64,000 nucleotides of DNA from Alcanivorax quisquiliarum (GTDB lineage: Bacteria; Pseudomonadota; Gammaproteobacteria; Pseudomonadales; Alcanivoracaceae), in the NCBI RefSeq assembly GCF_023051175.1, contig NZ_JALKII010000002.1, forward strand, positions 496,001 to 560,000, read 5' to 3'. Under the pieces are notes generated by a model that saw only the letters and a program-made list of their open reading frames with translations, was not told the origin of the DNA and did not search any database. This document shows positions 9,562 through 18,660 of this stretch, one piece after another. How positions within the stretch are numbered: position 1 is the stretch's first letter; each line of letters begins with the position of its first letter. A program made the position numbers and the translations under genes.

Positions 9562-9726
9562 TCAGGGGGCGGCAGTGTCACCGGATTCTGCTTCTGCCTC
9601 GTCCTCGCTGTCGGCCTCCGCCGCCGCAGGTTCGGCGGCAGGCGCCTCGGGAAAATACAAGGGCCCGCGCTGGCCGCAGCCACTGAGGGCAAGGCACAGC
9701 AGGCCAGTGATCAACAGCGGTTTCAC
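9562..9726 (-). CDS. lptM: LptM-like outer-membrane lipoprotein
   Basis: The protein is 54 residues from a GTG start at 9726, chosen because GGAG lies six bases upstream and the signal peptide then has normal length. The signal peptide VKPLLITGLLCLALSGC ends in a lipobox (LSGC). It is followed by GQRGPLYFPE, the conserved LptM/YifL segment. The remaining residues are acidic Ala/Glu-rich linker. LptM assists oxidative maturation of the LPS translocon protein LptD. Being immediately upstream of lysA is the typical gammaproteobacterial context. Upstream ATG starts would bury the signal peptide and are rejected. Confidence 0.88.
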   Translation of the reverse strand: MKPLLITGLLCLALSGCGQRGPLYFPEAPAAEPAAAEADSEDEAEAESGDTAAP

Positions 9727-9801
9727 GATGCACTCCAAGCCGGTGCGCCGTGTGACGTGGCGCTTTTCAGAGGGCGGCAACTGGCCCGGTGAATTGCGCC
9801 C

Positions 9802-9830
9802 AGTATAGCGCCTCAAGCGTCCGGTAACGA
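9802..9830 (-). promoter_or_regulatory. Candidate sigma-70 promoter for lptM-lysA
   Basis: On the minus strand a good -10 (TATACT, 9802-9807) lies 17 bases from a weak -35 (TCGTTA, 9825-9830). The predicted transcript start is near 9795, about 70 bases before the lptM GTG. It is back-to-back with the rnk promoter. Confidence 0.45.
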
Positions 9831-9834
9831 TGAC

Positions 9835-9862
9835 TTGAGAAAAAAACAGGCTGCCTTAATAT
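9835..9862 (+). promoter_or_regulatory. Sigma-70 promoter of rnk
   Basis: TTGAGA (9835-9840) and TAATAT (9857-9862) are separated by 16 bases, giving a predicted start at about 9868-9870. It points at rnk, 65 bases further on, and is one of the best promoter matches in the window. Confidence 0.65.
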
Positions 9863-9873
9863 CGACGAGATAC

Positions 9874-9903
9874 AGGCGGCGCTCAGGTGCCGCCTTTTGT
9901 TTG
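9874..9903 (+). promoter_or_regulatory. Terminator-like hairpin in the rnk leader
   Basis: A perfect 7-bp stem (aggcggc 9874-9880, gccgcct 9889-9895) with an 8-base loop is followed by TTTTGTTTG. It starts only a few bases after the predicted rnk transcript start and lies before the rnk ATG. It may be an attenuator or may protect the 5' end of the mRNA. No upstream plus-strand gene needs a terminator here. Confidence 0.5.
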
Positions 9904-9934
9904 TTTGCCGTATGGCAACTGGAGTGAGCAAGAC

Positions 9935-10333
9935 ATGAATCAGCCCCCGATTATCGTTTCCCGTCTGGATGTGCAGCGCATCGAGGCGATCCTGGGTGAT
10001 GCTGCGGACCTCGATGTGGCAGATGCCCTCGAACAGGAGCTGTTGCGCGCCACCCTGGTCGCGCCGGCTGATGTGCCACCCGACGTGGTGACGATGAACT
10101 CCCGCGTTCGCTGCCGTGAGGAAGTGAGCGGGCGGGAGTACACGCTGACGCTGGTCTACCCCCAGGATGTGGGGCAAGGCAAAGTCTCGGTGCTGGCGCC
10201 CGTTGGCGCGGCGCTGCTGGGGCTGTCGGTGGGCCAGAGCATCGAATGGCCAGGGCCGGGCGGCAAGCCGTTGAAAATGCATATTCTGGAGCTGGAGTAT
10301 CAGCCGGAAGCCGAAGGGGATTACAAGCTCTGA
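9935..10333 (+). CDS. rnk: Nucleoside diphosphate kinase regulator Rnk
   Basis: The protein is 132 residues from the ATG at 9935, with GGAG about ten bases upstream. Residues about 1-45 form a short N-terminal coiled coil. The rest is a GreA/GreB C-terminal-like domain, with the segments VTMNSRVRCREEVSGREYTL, LVYPQDV, SVLAPVGAALLGLSVGQSIEW and ILELEYQP. Rnk binds RNA polymerase near the secondary channel like the Gre factors and affects nucleoside diphosphate kinase levels in Pseudomonas. It is a single-gene unit: its own promoter lies upstream and a clear terminator follows at 10398. Confidence 0.92.
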   Translation: MNQPPIIVSRLDVQRIEAILGDAADLDVADALEQELLRATLVAPADVPPDVVTMNSRVRCREEVSGREYTLTLVYPQDVGQGKVSVLAPVGAALLGLSVGQSIEWPGPGGKPLKMHILELEYQPEAEGDYKL

Positions 10334-10397
10334 GAGCAGTGCAGAGCGGCGCAATGCGGCTGTTCATGACATGCACAGATGTGGCATGAAAGACGTG

Positions 10398-10430
10398 AAG
10401 GGCGGGGAGCATACCCGCCCTTTTCTTTTG
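10398..10430 (+). terminator. Rho-independent terminator of rnk
   Basis: A perfect 9-bp stem, aagggcggg (10398-10406) paired with cccgccctt (10414-10422), has a 7-base loop and is followed by a T-rich tail (ttttctttt). It stands 65 bases after the rnk stop. Confidence 0.85.
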
Positions 10431-10550
10431 GGTCTTTTTGGTCTTTTCGGCATTTTGCGGGCGCCTGTCTTTTCGGCGTGCCCGTCAGGCGGTGTGATGT
10501 CCCCTGGGGCCGGGCCGTAGACGAGCAACAGATGTCAGCGAGGTGTTTGC

Positions 10551-11201
10551 GTGGCACAGGGTATCGATGGCATTGCCTGGCAGGAGGTTCTTGCTTTCTG
10601 GTTCCCCGAAGGGCACTCGTTGCGGGTTGATCCGGGCGTCCATCAGGATCACTGGTTCTGGCGCATGCGCGGCGGCGCAGATCAGGTCATCGTTGATCGT
10701 TTCTCTGCTCTCACTGCGGACGCGGCGGCAGGCGGCCTGGATGGCTGGGCGGAGAGCCCCGAGGGCCGGCTGGCGCTGATTATCGTGCTCGATCAATTTT
10801 CGCGCTCAGTCTGGCGGGGCAGCGCTCGCGCCTTCGCTCAGGATGCTGCTGCGTTGGAGTGGGTGACGGCCGGGCTGGCCAACGGTCACTACACCACGCT
10901 GGCCACGCCATGGCAGAAGATCGTGTACGGCCTGCCGCTGGGGCATTGCGAGGGGCCGGGCCATCTCGGCCGGCTTGATCTGCTGATCGCACTGCGCGAG
11001 GAGATAGCCGCGCAGGCACCGGCGCCATTGCAGCCGATCTATCGCGCTCTGGTGAAACAGGCGCACGACGTGCGCCGGGTGATCGCCGCTTTCGGGCGCC
11101 ACCCCCACCGCAACGAGCTGCTCGGGCGCGTATCAACACCCGCAGAGCACGCCTACATCAAGCAGGGGCAGTTCCCGCATTTGCGGGCGTTCGAACCCTG
11201 A
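10551..11201 (+). CDS. DUF924 family protein
   Basis: The protein is 216 residues from a GTG at 10551. The first part, EVLAFWFPEGHSLRVDPGVH, matches the start of DUF924. LIIVLDQFSRSVWRGSARAF is the family signature (LDQFPRNxxRGxxxAF). HPHRNELLGR and the final GQF are also conserved in the family. DUF924 proteins are all-helical, TPR-like and cytoplasmic; no enzymatic role is established. The gene stands alone, with the rnk terminator upstream and a 364-base gap after it, convergent with argH. Confidence 0.9.
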   Translation: MAQGIDGIAWQEVLAFWFPEGHSLRVDPGVHQDHWFWRMRGGADQVIVDRFSALTADAAAGGLDGWAESPEGRLALIIVLDQFSRSVWRGSARAFAQDAAALEWVTAGLANGHYTTLATPWQKIVYGLPLGHCEGPGHLGRLDLLIALREEIAAQAPAPLQPIYRALVKQAHDVRRVIAAFGRHPHRNELLGRVSTPAEHAYIKQGQFPHLRAFEP

Positions 11202-11565
11202 TGGCTTGCCCCGCCTGCCCGGGCAATTGCCGGTGCCGGGGCAAGCGAGTCGGGCAACAGACAAGCCCGGCGCATCGCTTGCGCGTGAAAAGCTCGCCAG
11301 GCTGCAAGGCGACAAGGTTACAAGACCTGAAGGCTATCAAGCCGGTACGGGCCAAAGGTGATCCGGACCCGTCTGGCTGCTCCCTCCATCTTGTGTCGGT
11401 GGCCATGCTGTTGCCACAGACGTCTCGCCATGTGCCCCATTGCTGGCCTGTATTCTCGTCACTATCACGTTGGCGAAGGGCGTTTGGCTGACCAGGGGGC
11501 GTAGCGGCAAGCGGGATGGCGATGGCATAGCGAGGGGGCGGGAGCCCGCCCCCGGCTATCGTCGG
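11202..11565. other. 364-base intergenic region between convergent DUF924 gene and argH
   Basis: No gene is supported. Near the argH end, 11534-11553 forms a near-perfect GC palindrome (gggggcggg / cccgccccc, two central bases). It probably serves as the argH transcript end on the minus strand, although no U-tract is visible. No RNA gene was recognised. Confidence 0.5.
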
Positions 11566-12954
<1,389 letters not shown>

Positions 12955-13070
12955 CTGCACGCAGTCCTGAACAACCGTTTGACGGGAAAGGCGCGCAGTA
13001 TAACACCTCCCGGTCGCGTACCGCGCGCGCTCCGGGGTATAAGGGCAGTTGCCCATTCTGGCAAGGACGG

Positions 13071-14120
13071 ATGATGCCAAAACCCCATATTTCTGCTCCG
13101 GCGCGGGCGTTTGTGCCGGATTTGTGCGAAGCGCGCGCCGTGCTGGTGGTGGTCGTGGTGGCCCAGCTGATGGCGATAGTGCTGGCGCTGGCGGGCAGCT
13201 ATTACGGCGCCTTCAGCTTCGAGCGGCTGGCGCTGACCTCGTTTTTCATGCAGTGGGTGGCGCTGACCTCGGCGGCGCTGTTGTGCATGTTGCGCCGCCA
13301 CCTGAACCGGCTCGGGCCGGCCTGGGCGGCGACGGGTGTGGTCATTCTGGTGGTGCTCAATACGCTGCTGTTCAGCGTGCTGGCGCGCCTGGTGCTGGCC
13401 TGGGCCTTGCCGGATCTGCTGTCAGAGCCGGCCTTGCTGGCGCAACATGTGTGGATCAACGTGGCAATCGCGGCGATTCTTGCCGGCGGCGTGATGCGCT
13501 ATTTCTATGTGCAGGAGCAGCTGCGTATCAAGGAGCAGGCAGAGCTTGAGGCGCGTATTCAGGCCCTGCAATCCCGCATCCGCCCGCATTTTCTGTTCAA
13601 CAGCATGAATATCATCTCCAGCCTGATCGCGGTAGACCCGGAGGCGGCCGAGCAGGCGGTGGAAGATCTGGCCCGGCTGTTTCGCGCCAGCCTGCGGGAA
13701 ACCGGCGTCCAGGTGACGCTGAAAGAGGAGCTGGATCTGTGTAAACGCTATGCGCGAATCGAGAAATTGCGTATGGGAGAACGGCTGCGGCTGGAATGGC
13801 AGGTGCAAATTGGCGCAGAGCATGTATTAATTCCACTGCTGACCTTGCAGCCTTTGCTGGAAAATGCCATTTATCATGGTATCCAGCCACGGCCGGACGG
13901 GGGTACGGTGACGGTGCGCGTGGTATGGGATGGCGATATGCTGGCTGTCAGCATGAGCAATCCGCTACCGGGGGAAGCTGAAGCAGCTGTTTCCGGGAAC
14001 CGAATGGCGTTGAGCAATATTCGGCACCGGTTGGCTGCTTTGTATGGTGACCGCGCCCACGTTGAGGCCGCGGCAAATAATAATGAATATCGGGTAAGCC
14101 TCCGTTACCCGAGTGCCTGA
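13071..14120 (+). CDS. algZ: LytS-type sensor kinase AlgZ (FimS)
   Basis: The protein is 349 residues. Four hydrophobic segments fill about residues 22-145, forming the membrane sensor. A short linker then leads into the His_kinase domain (PF06580) with H173 in [10 protein letters not shown]. An ATPase domain follows, with the N-box-like [12 protein letters not shown] and the GxG-like segment [11 protein letters not shown]. It phosphorylates or otherwise controls the LytTR regulator encoded next. ATGATG gives two starts, 13071 and 13074; AAGGA at 13063-13067 is better spaced for 13074. In Pseudomonas AlgZ-AlgR controls type IV pili, alginate and virulence. The local targets are unknown. Confidence 0.88.
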   Translation: MMPKPHISAPARAFVPDLCEARAVLVVVVVAQLMAIVLALAGSYYGAFSFERLALTSFFMQWVALTSAALLCMLRRHLNRLGPAWAATGVVILVVLNTLLFSVLARLVLAWALPDLLSEPALLAQHVWINVAIAAILAGGVMRYFYVQEQLRIKEQAELEARIQALQSRIRPHFLFNSMNIISSLIAVDPEAAEQAVEDLARLFRASLRETGVQVTLKEELDLCKRYARIEKLRMGERLRLEWQVQIGAEHVLIPLLTLQPLLENAIYHGIQPRPDGGTVTVRVVWDGDMLAVSMSNPLPGEAEAAVSGNRMALSNIRHRLAALYGDRAHVEAAANNNEYRVSLRYPSA

Positions 14121-14137
14121 TCAGGGGGCTTCTGACT

Positions 14138-14881
14138 ATGCGAGTACTCGTCTGCGATGACGAACAGCTGGCGCGTGACCGGCTGGTGCGTCTGGTGGAT
14201 ACGATGGAGGGCGTGGAAGTGGTGGCGGAGGCTGCCAACGGCCGTGAAGCAGTTCAGGCTGCGCGGCGCATGCAACCGGATGTGGTGCTGATGGATATCC
14301 GCATGCCGGACATGGATGGCATGGAGGCTGCGGCGTGCCTGGCCCGCAGCGAGCAGCCACCAGCGCTTATTTTCTGCACCGCCTATGACGAACACGCGCT
14401 GGATGCGTTCCGTGTCCGCGCTCTGGATTACCTGCTCAAGCCTGTCAGCCGTGATGATCTCAGCGCGGCGCTTGCCCGTGCGCGAACACTCACCCGCGCC
14501 CAGCGGGCGGCGGTTGCCAACGAGCTGCCGCAAGCGCAGGCCAGCCAGCGCCGGCAGCATATCAGCGCACGGACACACCGTGGGCTGGAGCTGGTGCCGG
14601 TGGAGGATGTTCGCTATTTTCTCGCCGATCAGAAATACATCACCGTACGCCACAGCGGTGGTGAGGTGCTGATAGACGAGACCCTGAAGGATCTGGAAGC
14701 GGAATTCGGTGATCTGTTTGTACGGGTGCACCGTAATGCATTGGTAGCGCTGAATTATATCGAAGGAATGGAGCAGGCGCCGGCGGGCCATCATCAGTTA
14801 CGCCTGCGCGGGCTGGAGGACACGCTGGTGGTCAGCCGCCGGCATGTGGCGGGGCTGCGCAAGGTCATGTTGCGTCTTTGA
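14138..14881 (+). CDS. algR: LytTR response regulator AlgR
   Basis: The protein is 247 residues. A receiver domain covers about 1-120, with acidic D7/D8, phospho-acceptor D53 in LMDIRMPDMDG, and the switch lysine in LLKPVS. After a Gln/Ala-rich linker, a LytTR DNA-binding domain covers about 145-245, with FLADQKYITVRHSGG and VRVHRNALVALNYI. It begins 17 bases after algZ, so the two are one operon, closed by a terminator at 14889. In Pseudomonas hemC follows algR; here the gene order breaks after algR. Confidence 0.93.
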   Translation: MRVLVCDDEQLARDRLVRLVDTMEGVEVVAEAANGREAVQAARRMQPDVVLMDIRMPDMDGMEAAACLARSEQPPALIFCTAYDEHALDAFRVRALDYLLKPVSRDDLSAALARARTLTRAQRAAVANELPQAQASQRRQHISARTHRGLELVPVEDVRYFLADQKYITVRHSGGEVLIDETLKDLEAEFGDLFVRVHRNALVALNYIEGMEQAPAGHHQLRLRGLEDTLVVSRRHVAGLRKVMLRL

Positions 14882-14888
14882 GTATTTT

Positions 14889-14926
14889 CACCGGCAGCGG
14901 CTGTCAGGCTGCCGCCGGTGTTTTCC
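14889..14926 (+). terminator. Terminator after algZ-algR
   Basis: A GC-rich hairpin runs from caccggc at 14889 to gccggtg at 14914-14920, with a small internal bulge, and is followed by TTTT. It begins eight bases after the algR stop. Confidence 0.7.
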
Positions 14927-14955
14927 GGGGTAGATTCACATTAGAAGGAACCATA

Positions 14956-15267
14956 ATGAAAAGAATAATGTTCGCTGCTGCTGCGGCAGGGCTGCTCTCG
15001 GGCTGTGCCACCGCGACCATGCCGGTCAACGGTTTCATGTATGGCAACGTCAAGGCGCCGCTGGCGGCAACCGCCGCACCAGAGCAGGCCACTCGAGTGG
15101 GCCGGGCGTCGGCACGCTCGATACTGGGCCTGATTGCCTCCGGCGATGCCAGTATTCATGCCGCCGCGCGTAACGGCGGTATCCGCGAAATTCATTACGT
15201 GGATTATGAATCGCAAAACTTTTTTGGCATCGTCGCCGAATTTACCGTAGTGGTGTACGGCAACTGA
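14956..15267 (+). CDS. TRL-like family lipoprotein
   Basis: The protein is 103 residues from the ATG at 14956, preceded by AGAAGGA at a good distance. The signal peptide ends in a lipobox (GLLSGC, Cys at about 17). The mature part starts ATATMPVNGFMYGNVKAPL and later contains ARSILGLIASGDASIHAAARNGGI, EIHYVDYE and FFGIVAEFTVVVYG. This pattern fits the TRL (tRNA-associated locus)-like small lipoprotein family, whose function is unknown. Aspartate at lipobox +2 is absent, so outer-membrane sorting is expected. It is probably monocistronic, with a hairpin right after the stop. Confidence 0.75.
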   Translation: MKRIMFAAAAAGLLSGCATATMPVNGFMYGNVKAPLAATAAPEQATRVGRASARSILGLIASGDASIHAAARNGGIREIHYVDYESQNFFGIVAEFTVVVYGN

Positions 15268-15278
15268 GCTGCCACTTG

Positions 15279-15305
15279 CCCGGCCCGTCCATCGAACGGG
15301 CCGGG
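15279..15305 (+). terminator. Hairpin after the TRL-like gene
   Basis: A perfect 10-bp stem (cccggcccgt 15279-15288 with acgggccggg 15296-15305) and a 7-base loop stand 11 bases after the stop. No U-run follows, so it may stabilise a 3' end and not terminate on its own. Confidence 0.5.
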
Positions 15306-15395
15306 TGCGAGTGTCGTGCCATTGTCCCGTTTGGAGTGGTTGCCGGACCGCAGGGCAGGCATGATCTCCCCTTTCCGCTCACAGGGTAGCTCCAT

Positions 15396-15821
15396 ATGAG
15401 TTTGCAGCGTATCGAGATTCGCAAGCAGTTCAGTGCGTCCGTGGACATGCTCTTCAGTCATCTCAGTGTTCACAAGAATCTGGAAACGATCTTTGCGCCG
15501 GCAAAGATCAGCCGCATCAAGGATGGCAGCGATGCACCGGATGGCCTCGGTTCGGTGCGCCGGATGCGCATTCTGATTGCGCCGCCATTCGAGGAGACCG
15601 TTACCGCGCACGTGCCTAACGAGCGGATCGAGTATCGGATTACGCGAGGCAGCCCGTTGCGCAATCATATGGGCGTGATGCGTTTTGCTGCGATGCCTGC
15701 GGGCGGCTCCGAGCTGCACTACACCATCGAATTCGAGGGGCGGCTGCCGTTGATAGGGCCGCTGGTGCGTGCCGGCCTTGAGCGCGGGATTCGTCGCGGG
15801 CTGGACAAGCTGCCTCTATAA
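15396..15821 (+). CDS. SRPBCC (START/polyketide-cyclase-like) family protein
   Basis: The protein is 141 residues. It has the helix-grip outline: an N-terminal strand (IEIRKQFSASVDMLFSHLSVHKNLETIFAP), central strands with PDGLGSVRRMRILIAPPFEETVTAHVPNERIEYRITRGSPLRNHMGVMRF, and a long C-terminal helix (PLVRAGLERGIRRGLDKL). This matches the SRPBCC superfamily, which binds hydrophobic ligands or acts as a cyclase or dehydratase. No catalytic residue can be assigned. No signal peptide is present, so it is cytoplasmic. It is a single gene between a plus-strand hairpin and the convergent sensor operon. The ribosome-binding site is weak. Confidence 0.72.
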   Translation: MSLQRIEIRKQFSASVDMLFSHLSVHKNLETIFAPAKISRIKDGSDAPDGLGSVRRMRILIAPPFEETVTAHVPNERIEYRITRGSPLRNHMGVMRFAAMPAGGSELHYTIEFEGRLPLIGPLVRAGLERGIRRGLDKLPL

Positions 15822-15867
15822 ACAGCGCGGCAATCAGTCAATCGACGGGCTTCCGCAAACGAAGCCC

Positions 15868-16554
15868 TCAGGCTGGCGGCGAGGTGATACCGAACATCTC
15901 CCGCAGGCTGGGTAGCTGATCCGTCAGCTCGACGGTGACATCACGGGCGAGTACGTCCAGCAGTACCATGGCATTGGCGGCCGGCTCGCCTTCGCTCTGG
16001 CTGCCCAGGCGCCGCGCCAGGCTGCGGTTGAGCTGGTTGAGGTTGCGATAGAGCAGCTCAAGCTCGACCACCGCCTGAGCGCCGGGCTGCTGTAACAGGT
16101 GTAAGCGCAGCAGCGTCATCGACAACACGCGCACGAAGGTTTCCGTGTCGCTGGCCAGCGGCAGGTGGAAGCGCGCCATCGGATACAGCGGCGCGGTGTG
16201 CGGGCAGTCGCTGAGTGCACAGACCAGCCCGAACAGCGAGCTCAATGCACGTTGCAGAGTCGTTTCCGCATGATAGCTGCGCAGCGCCGTATCGACGGTC
16301 AGCGTGACTGGCGTGAAGGAACGGCCGGGCCGTATCTGTTCAAAGACATACGCGATATTCACTGCCACCGGGCACCAGCGCTGCAGGCCTGTGTCCAGCG
16401 GGCAATGGCTGCATTGGTGGTGCGCCAGCTGCGCCCAGGCGGGCGGCTGGTAGCCTGCCGGCGTCCTCAGGTGGGCGCCGTCGGCGGTGCCCACGCGCAC
16501 GGCGTCTTCGCTGTGATCCGCAAAACGGAAGCGATACAGGATGTCAGTGGGCAT
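15868..16554 (-). CDS. Unknown protein with conserved-looking Cys/His cluster, third gene of a two-component operon
   Basis: I do not recognise this 228-residue protein with certainty. It starts MPTDILYRFRFADHSEDAV. It then has a histidine/cysteine cluster at about residues 43-62, HHQCSHCPLDTGLQRWCPV, which could bind a metal or be redox active. The rest is mostly helical, with SSLFGLVCALSDCPHTAPLYPMARFHLPLASD in the middle and a C-terminal helix LDVLARDVTVELTDQLPSLREMF. There is no signal peptide or membrane segment. The start overlaps the kinase gene by 11 bases, so it is translationally coupled to it and probably works in the same signalling path. Confidence 0.6.
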   Translation of the reverse strand: MPTDILYRFRFADHSEDAVRVGTADGAHLRTPAGYQPPAWAQLAHHQCSHCPLDTGLQRWCPVAVNIAYVFEQIRPGRSFTPVTLTVDTALRSYHAETTLQRALSSLFGLVCALSDCPHTAPLYPMARFHLPLASDTETFVRVLSMTLLRLHLLQQPGAQAVVELELLYRNLNQLNRSLARRLGSQSEGEPAANAMVLLDVLARDVTVELTDQLPSLREMFGITSPPA

Positions 16555-17953
16555 GGGGCGGCTCCGGCGGGGTGGTGGGAAGTACCAGCCGGAAGCAGGC
16601 GCCGCCCTCGGCGTTGTTGGCGGCGCTGATAGCGCCGTGGTGGCGCCGCACGATGTCATCAGAGATCGCCAGGCCCAGGCCGGTGCCCTCACCGACCGCC
16701 TTGGTGGTGTAAAACGGCTCGAACAGCGCTGGCAGATCGCTCGGTGCGATGCCGGGGCCGGTGTCGCTGACGTCGACGATCAGCCGGGTATCCTCGTTGA
16801 CGCTGCGCACGGTGATCTGCCCCGGCGCGCCATTCGCCCGGATTGCCTGTGCTGCATTCACCAGCAGATTGAGAAATACCTGTGCCAGCTGGGTGGCGGA
16901 GCCTTGCACGATGGAGCGGGTGGCGGCCAGCTCGGTGTGCACTTGCACATTGCCGCGCAACTCATGGCGGGCCAGTGTCAGCGCGGTGTCGATGCAGCGG
17001 TGTACATCGACCGGCGCATGGGGTTGTTCGCCGGCGTGGGAGAAGCTGTTCAGATCATCGATGATCTTGCGAATCCGGCCGAGGCCATCGCGGGTTTCCT
17101 GCAGCAGGGCCGGATAATCGCCGATGATGTAACGCAACTCGTCATCCTCGGTCGCCTGGCTGCCGGCGTGGCTGGAGATGTTGGCCAGATATTCACCAAG
17201 TCGGTTGATATTGGCGCTGACGTAGGCCAGCGGATTGTTGATCTCGTGCGCGATGCCAGCGGAAATCACGCCGAGCGACGCCATTTTCTCCGACTTGACC
17301 AGCATGTCTTCGGCTTTGTTCAGGTGTGCCTCCTGGGTGCGTACTTGTCGCCGCAGGGAATCGTTCAGGGTGTGCAGCGCAGTGATGTCGGTGCCGAAAT
17401 AAATACAGCCGGCATCCAGATCGGTCACGAACGACAGCGGGAATACAAACGTATCCAGCCAGCGTTGGGTGCCGTCGCGGGTGCGCAGGCACAACTGGCC
17501 ATGCCAGACCCGTTCCTGCGCCAGCGTATCACGCAACTCGCTGGCGGCTTCGCTGCTGAGCGTATGCAGCCCGCTATCCCGTTGGTGGCGGCCGACCAGC
17601 GCACGCAGCGGTTCGCCACTGAAGCTGATGAAGCGCTCGTTGGCGTAGGTGATGATGCCTTGTGGATCGGTGGTGAGTACGCAGTATTCATCAATGATGC
17701 GCGCCAGCGGCCCCAGCGCCTTGCGATTGATCTGGTAGGCATCTGCGCTGGCTTCGATCAGCCGCAGCTTGTTGCCGAAGACGCTACCGGTGAGCGAGGA
17801 GAACTCCGCAAGCCGCGCCTCGACATTCAGCGATGCGCGGTAGGTGCGATGCATGAAAAAGATCACCACCAGCATGATCAGCATCGAGGCAATGATGTAG
17901 ATGCTGCTGTGCTGGTCGGTCAGTGGAGCCAGCCATTCGGCGAGCGTTTCCAT
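16544..17953 (-). CDS. PAS-domain sensor histidine kinase
   Basis: The protein is 469 residues. One membrane helix lies at about 17-35, so the sensor is mostly cytoplasmic. A PAS domain covers about 84-195 (DEYCVLTTDPQGIITYANERF). A HisKA box has H236 in AGIAHEINNPLAYV. A HATPase domain follows, with N-box NLLVNAAQAI, G1 DTGPGIA and G2 GTGLGLAI. The conserved HEINNPL type resembles NtrB/HydH-like kinases. The gene follows the response regulator by 13 bases and overlaps the next gene by 11, giving a three-gene operon. The signal is unknown. Confidence 0.9.
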   Translation of the reverse strand: METLAEWLAPLTDQHSSIYIIASMLIMLVVIFFMHRTYRASLNVEARLAEFSSLTGSVFGNKLRLIEASADAYQINRKALGPLARIIDEYCVLTTDPQGIITYANERFISFSGEPLRALVGRHQRDSGLHTLSSEAASELRDTLAQERVWHGQLCLRTRDGTQRWLDTFVFPLSFVTDLDAGCIYFGTDITALHTLNDSLRRQVRTQEAHLNKAEDMLVKSEKMASLGVISAGIAHEINNPLAYVSANINRLGEYLANISSHAGSQATEDDELRYIIGDYPALLQETRDGLGRIRKIIDDLNSFSHAGEQPHAPVDVHRCIDTALTLARHELRGNVQVHTELAATRSIVQGSATQLAQVFLNLLVNAAQAIRANGAPGQITVRSVNEDTRLIVDVSDTGPGIAPSDLPALFEPFYTTKAVGEGTGLGLAISDDIVRRHHGAISAANNAEGGACFRLVLPTTPPEPPHAH

Positions 17954-17966
17954 ACCCTGCCCCTGC

Positions 17967-18428
17967 TCAGACGCTGCGTTGGCGCCTCAACTGCTCCAGT
18001 TCCTGCTGCTGGTCGCGCACTTTTTGCGCCAGCATCCGGTTTTCCAGCAGCACCTGTTTGATGCGCAGGCCCTCGGTGACGGCCTGGATCAGTTGCTGGT
18101 CATCCCAGGGCTTGGTGAAAAAGCGGAACGCAGAGGCTTCGTTGATGGCGGCCACGACGGTGTCGATATTGACCATGCCGGTGAGCAAGATGCGGGCGGC
18201 ATCCGGTTGCAGGCTTTTCAGCTCGCGCAGAAAGCTGATGCCGTCGATATCGGGCATCACGCAATCAATGATGACGGCATCGAACAGGCGGCTGCGGGCG
18301 CGCCGCAGGGCGTCGCTGGCCTGGGTGAAGGTTTCGATGTGCCAATCCTGCTGGTGGCGGAAGGTGCGCGCCAGCGCCTTGAGGATATGCTCCTCGTCAT
18401 CGACGATCAGAATGTTGTGGATTGTCAT
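17967..18428 (-). CDS. Stand-alone receiver-type response regulator with C-terminal coiled coil
   Basis: The protein is 153 residues from the ATG at 18428; an upstream extension of 13 residues is rejected. The receiver domain has D10/D11 (VDDEE), phospho-acceptor D55 (IIDCVMPDIDG) and the lysine in FFTKPWDD. After the receiver only about 30 residues remain (ENRMLAQKVRDQQQELEQLRR), a coiled coil with no output domain. Such proteins act by protein contact; this receiver subtype is common in regulators that contain HD-GYP or GGDEF domains. It heads the operon with the PAS kinase and the Cys-cluster protein. The promoter lies somewhere in 18429-18618 but is not obvious. Confidence 0.88.
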   Translation of the reverse strand: MTIHNILIVDDEEHILKALARTFRHQQDWHIETFTQASDALRRARSRLFDAVIIDCVMPDIDGISFLRELKSLQPDAARILLTGMVNIDTVVAAINEASAFRFFTKPWDDQQLIQAVTEGLRIKQVLLENRMLAQKVRDQQQELEQLRRQRSV

Positions 18429-18618
18429 GGTGTTGTAGTCCGGGCAGCAAGCCAAGAAAGAACGCATATTGTTTTATATGTGGCAGTGGTGCGCGCCGGA
18501 TATGTCTCGCGGCGACATCGACGGCCGTTCTGTGCGGCTTCTCATGGATTGCGGACCACAGGCCCGGAAAAAGTACCACTGGGGGGCAGGGCGAGCAAGT
18601 GACGGGCCGGAAACAACA

Positions 18619-18639
18619 AGGCCCGCCAGAAGCGGGCCT
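18619..18639 (-). terminator. Terminator of pckA
   Basis: A perfect 8-bp stem (aggcccgc 18619-18626, gcgggcct 18632-18639) has a 5-base loop. On the minus strand it is followed by TGTTGTTT. It stands 22 bases after the pckA stop. Confidence 0.75.
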
Positions 18640-18660
18640 GTTTGCAGGGCGCGTGATGCG

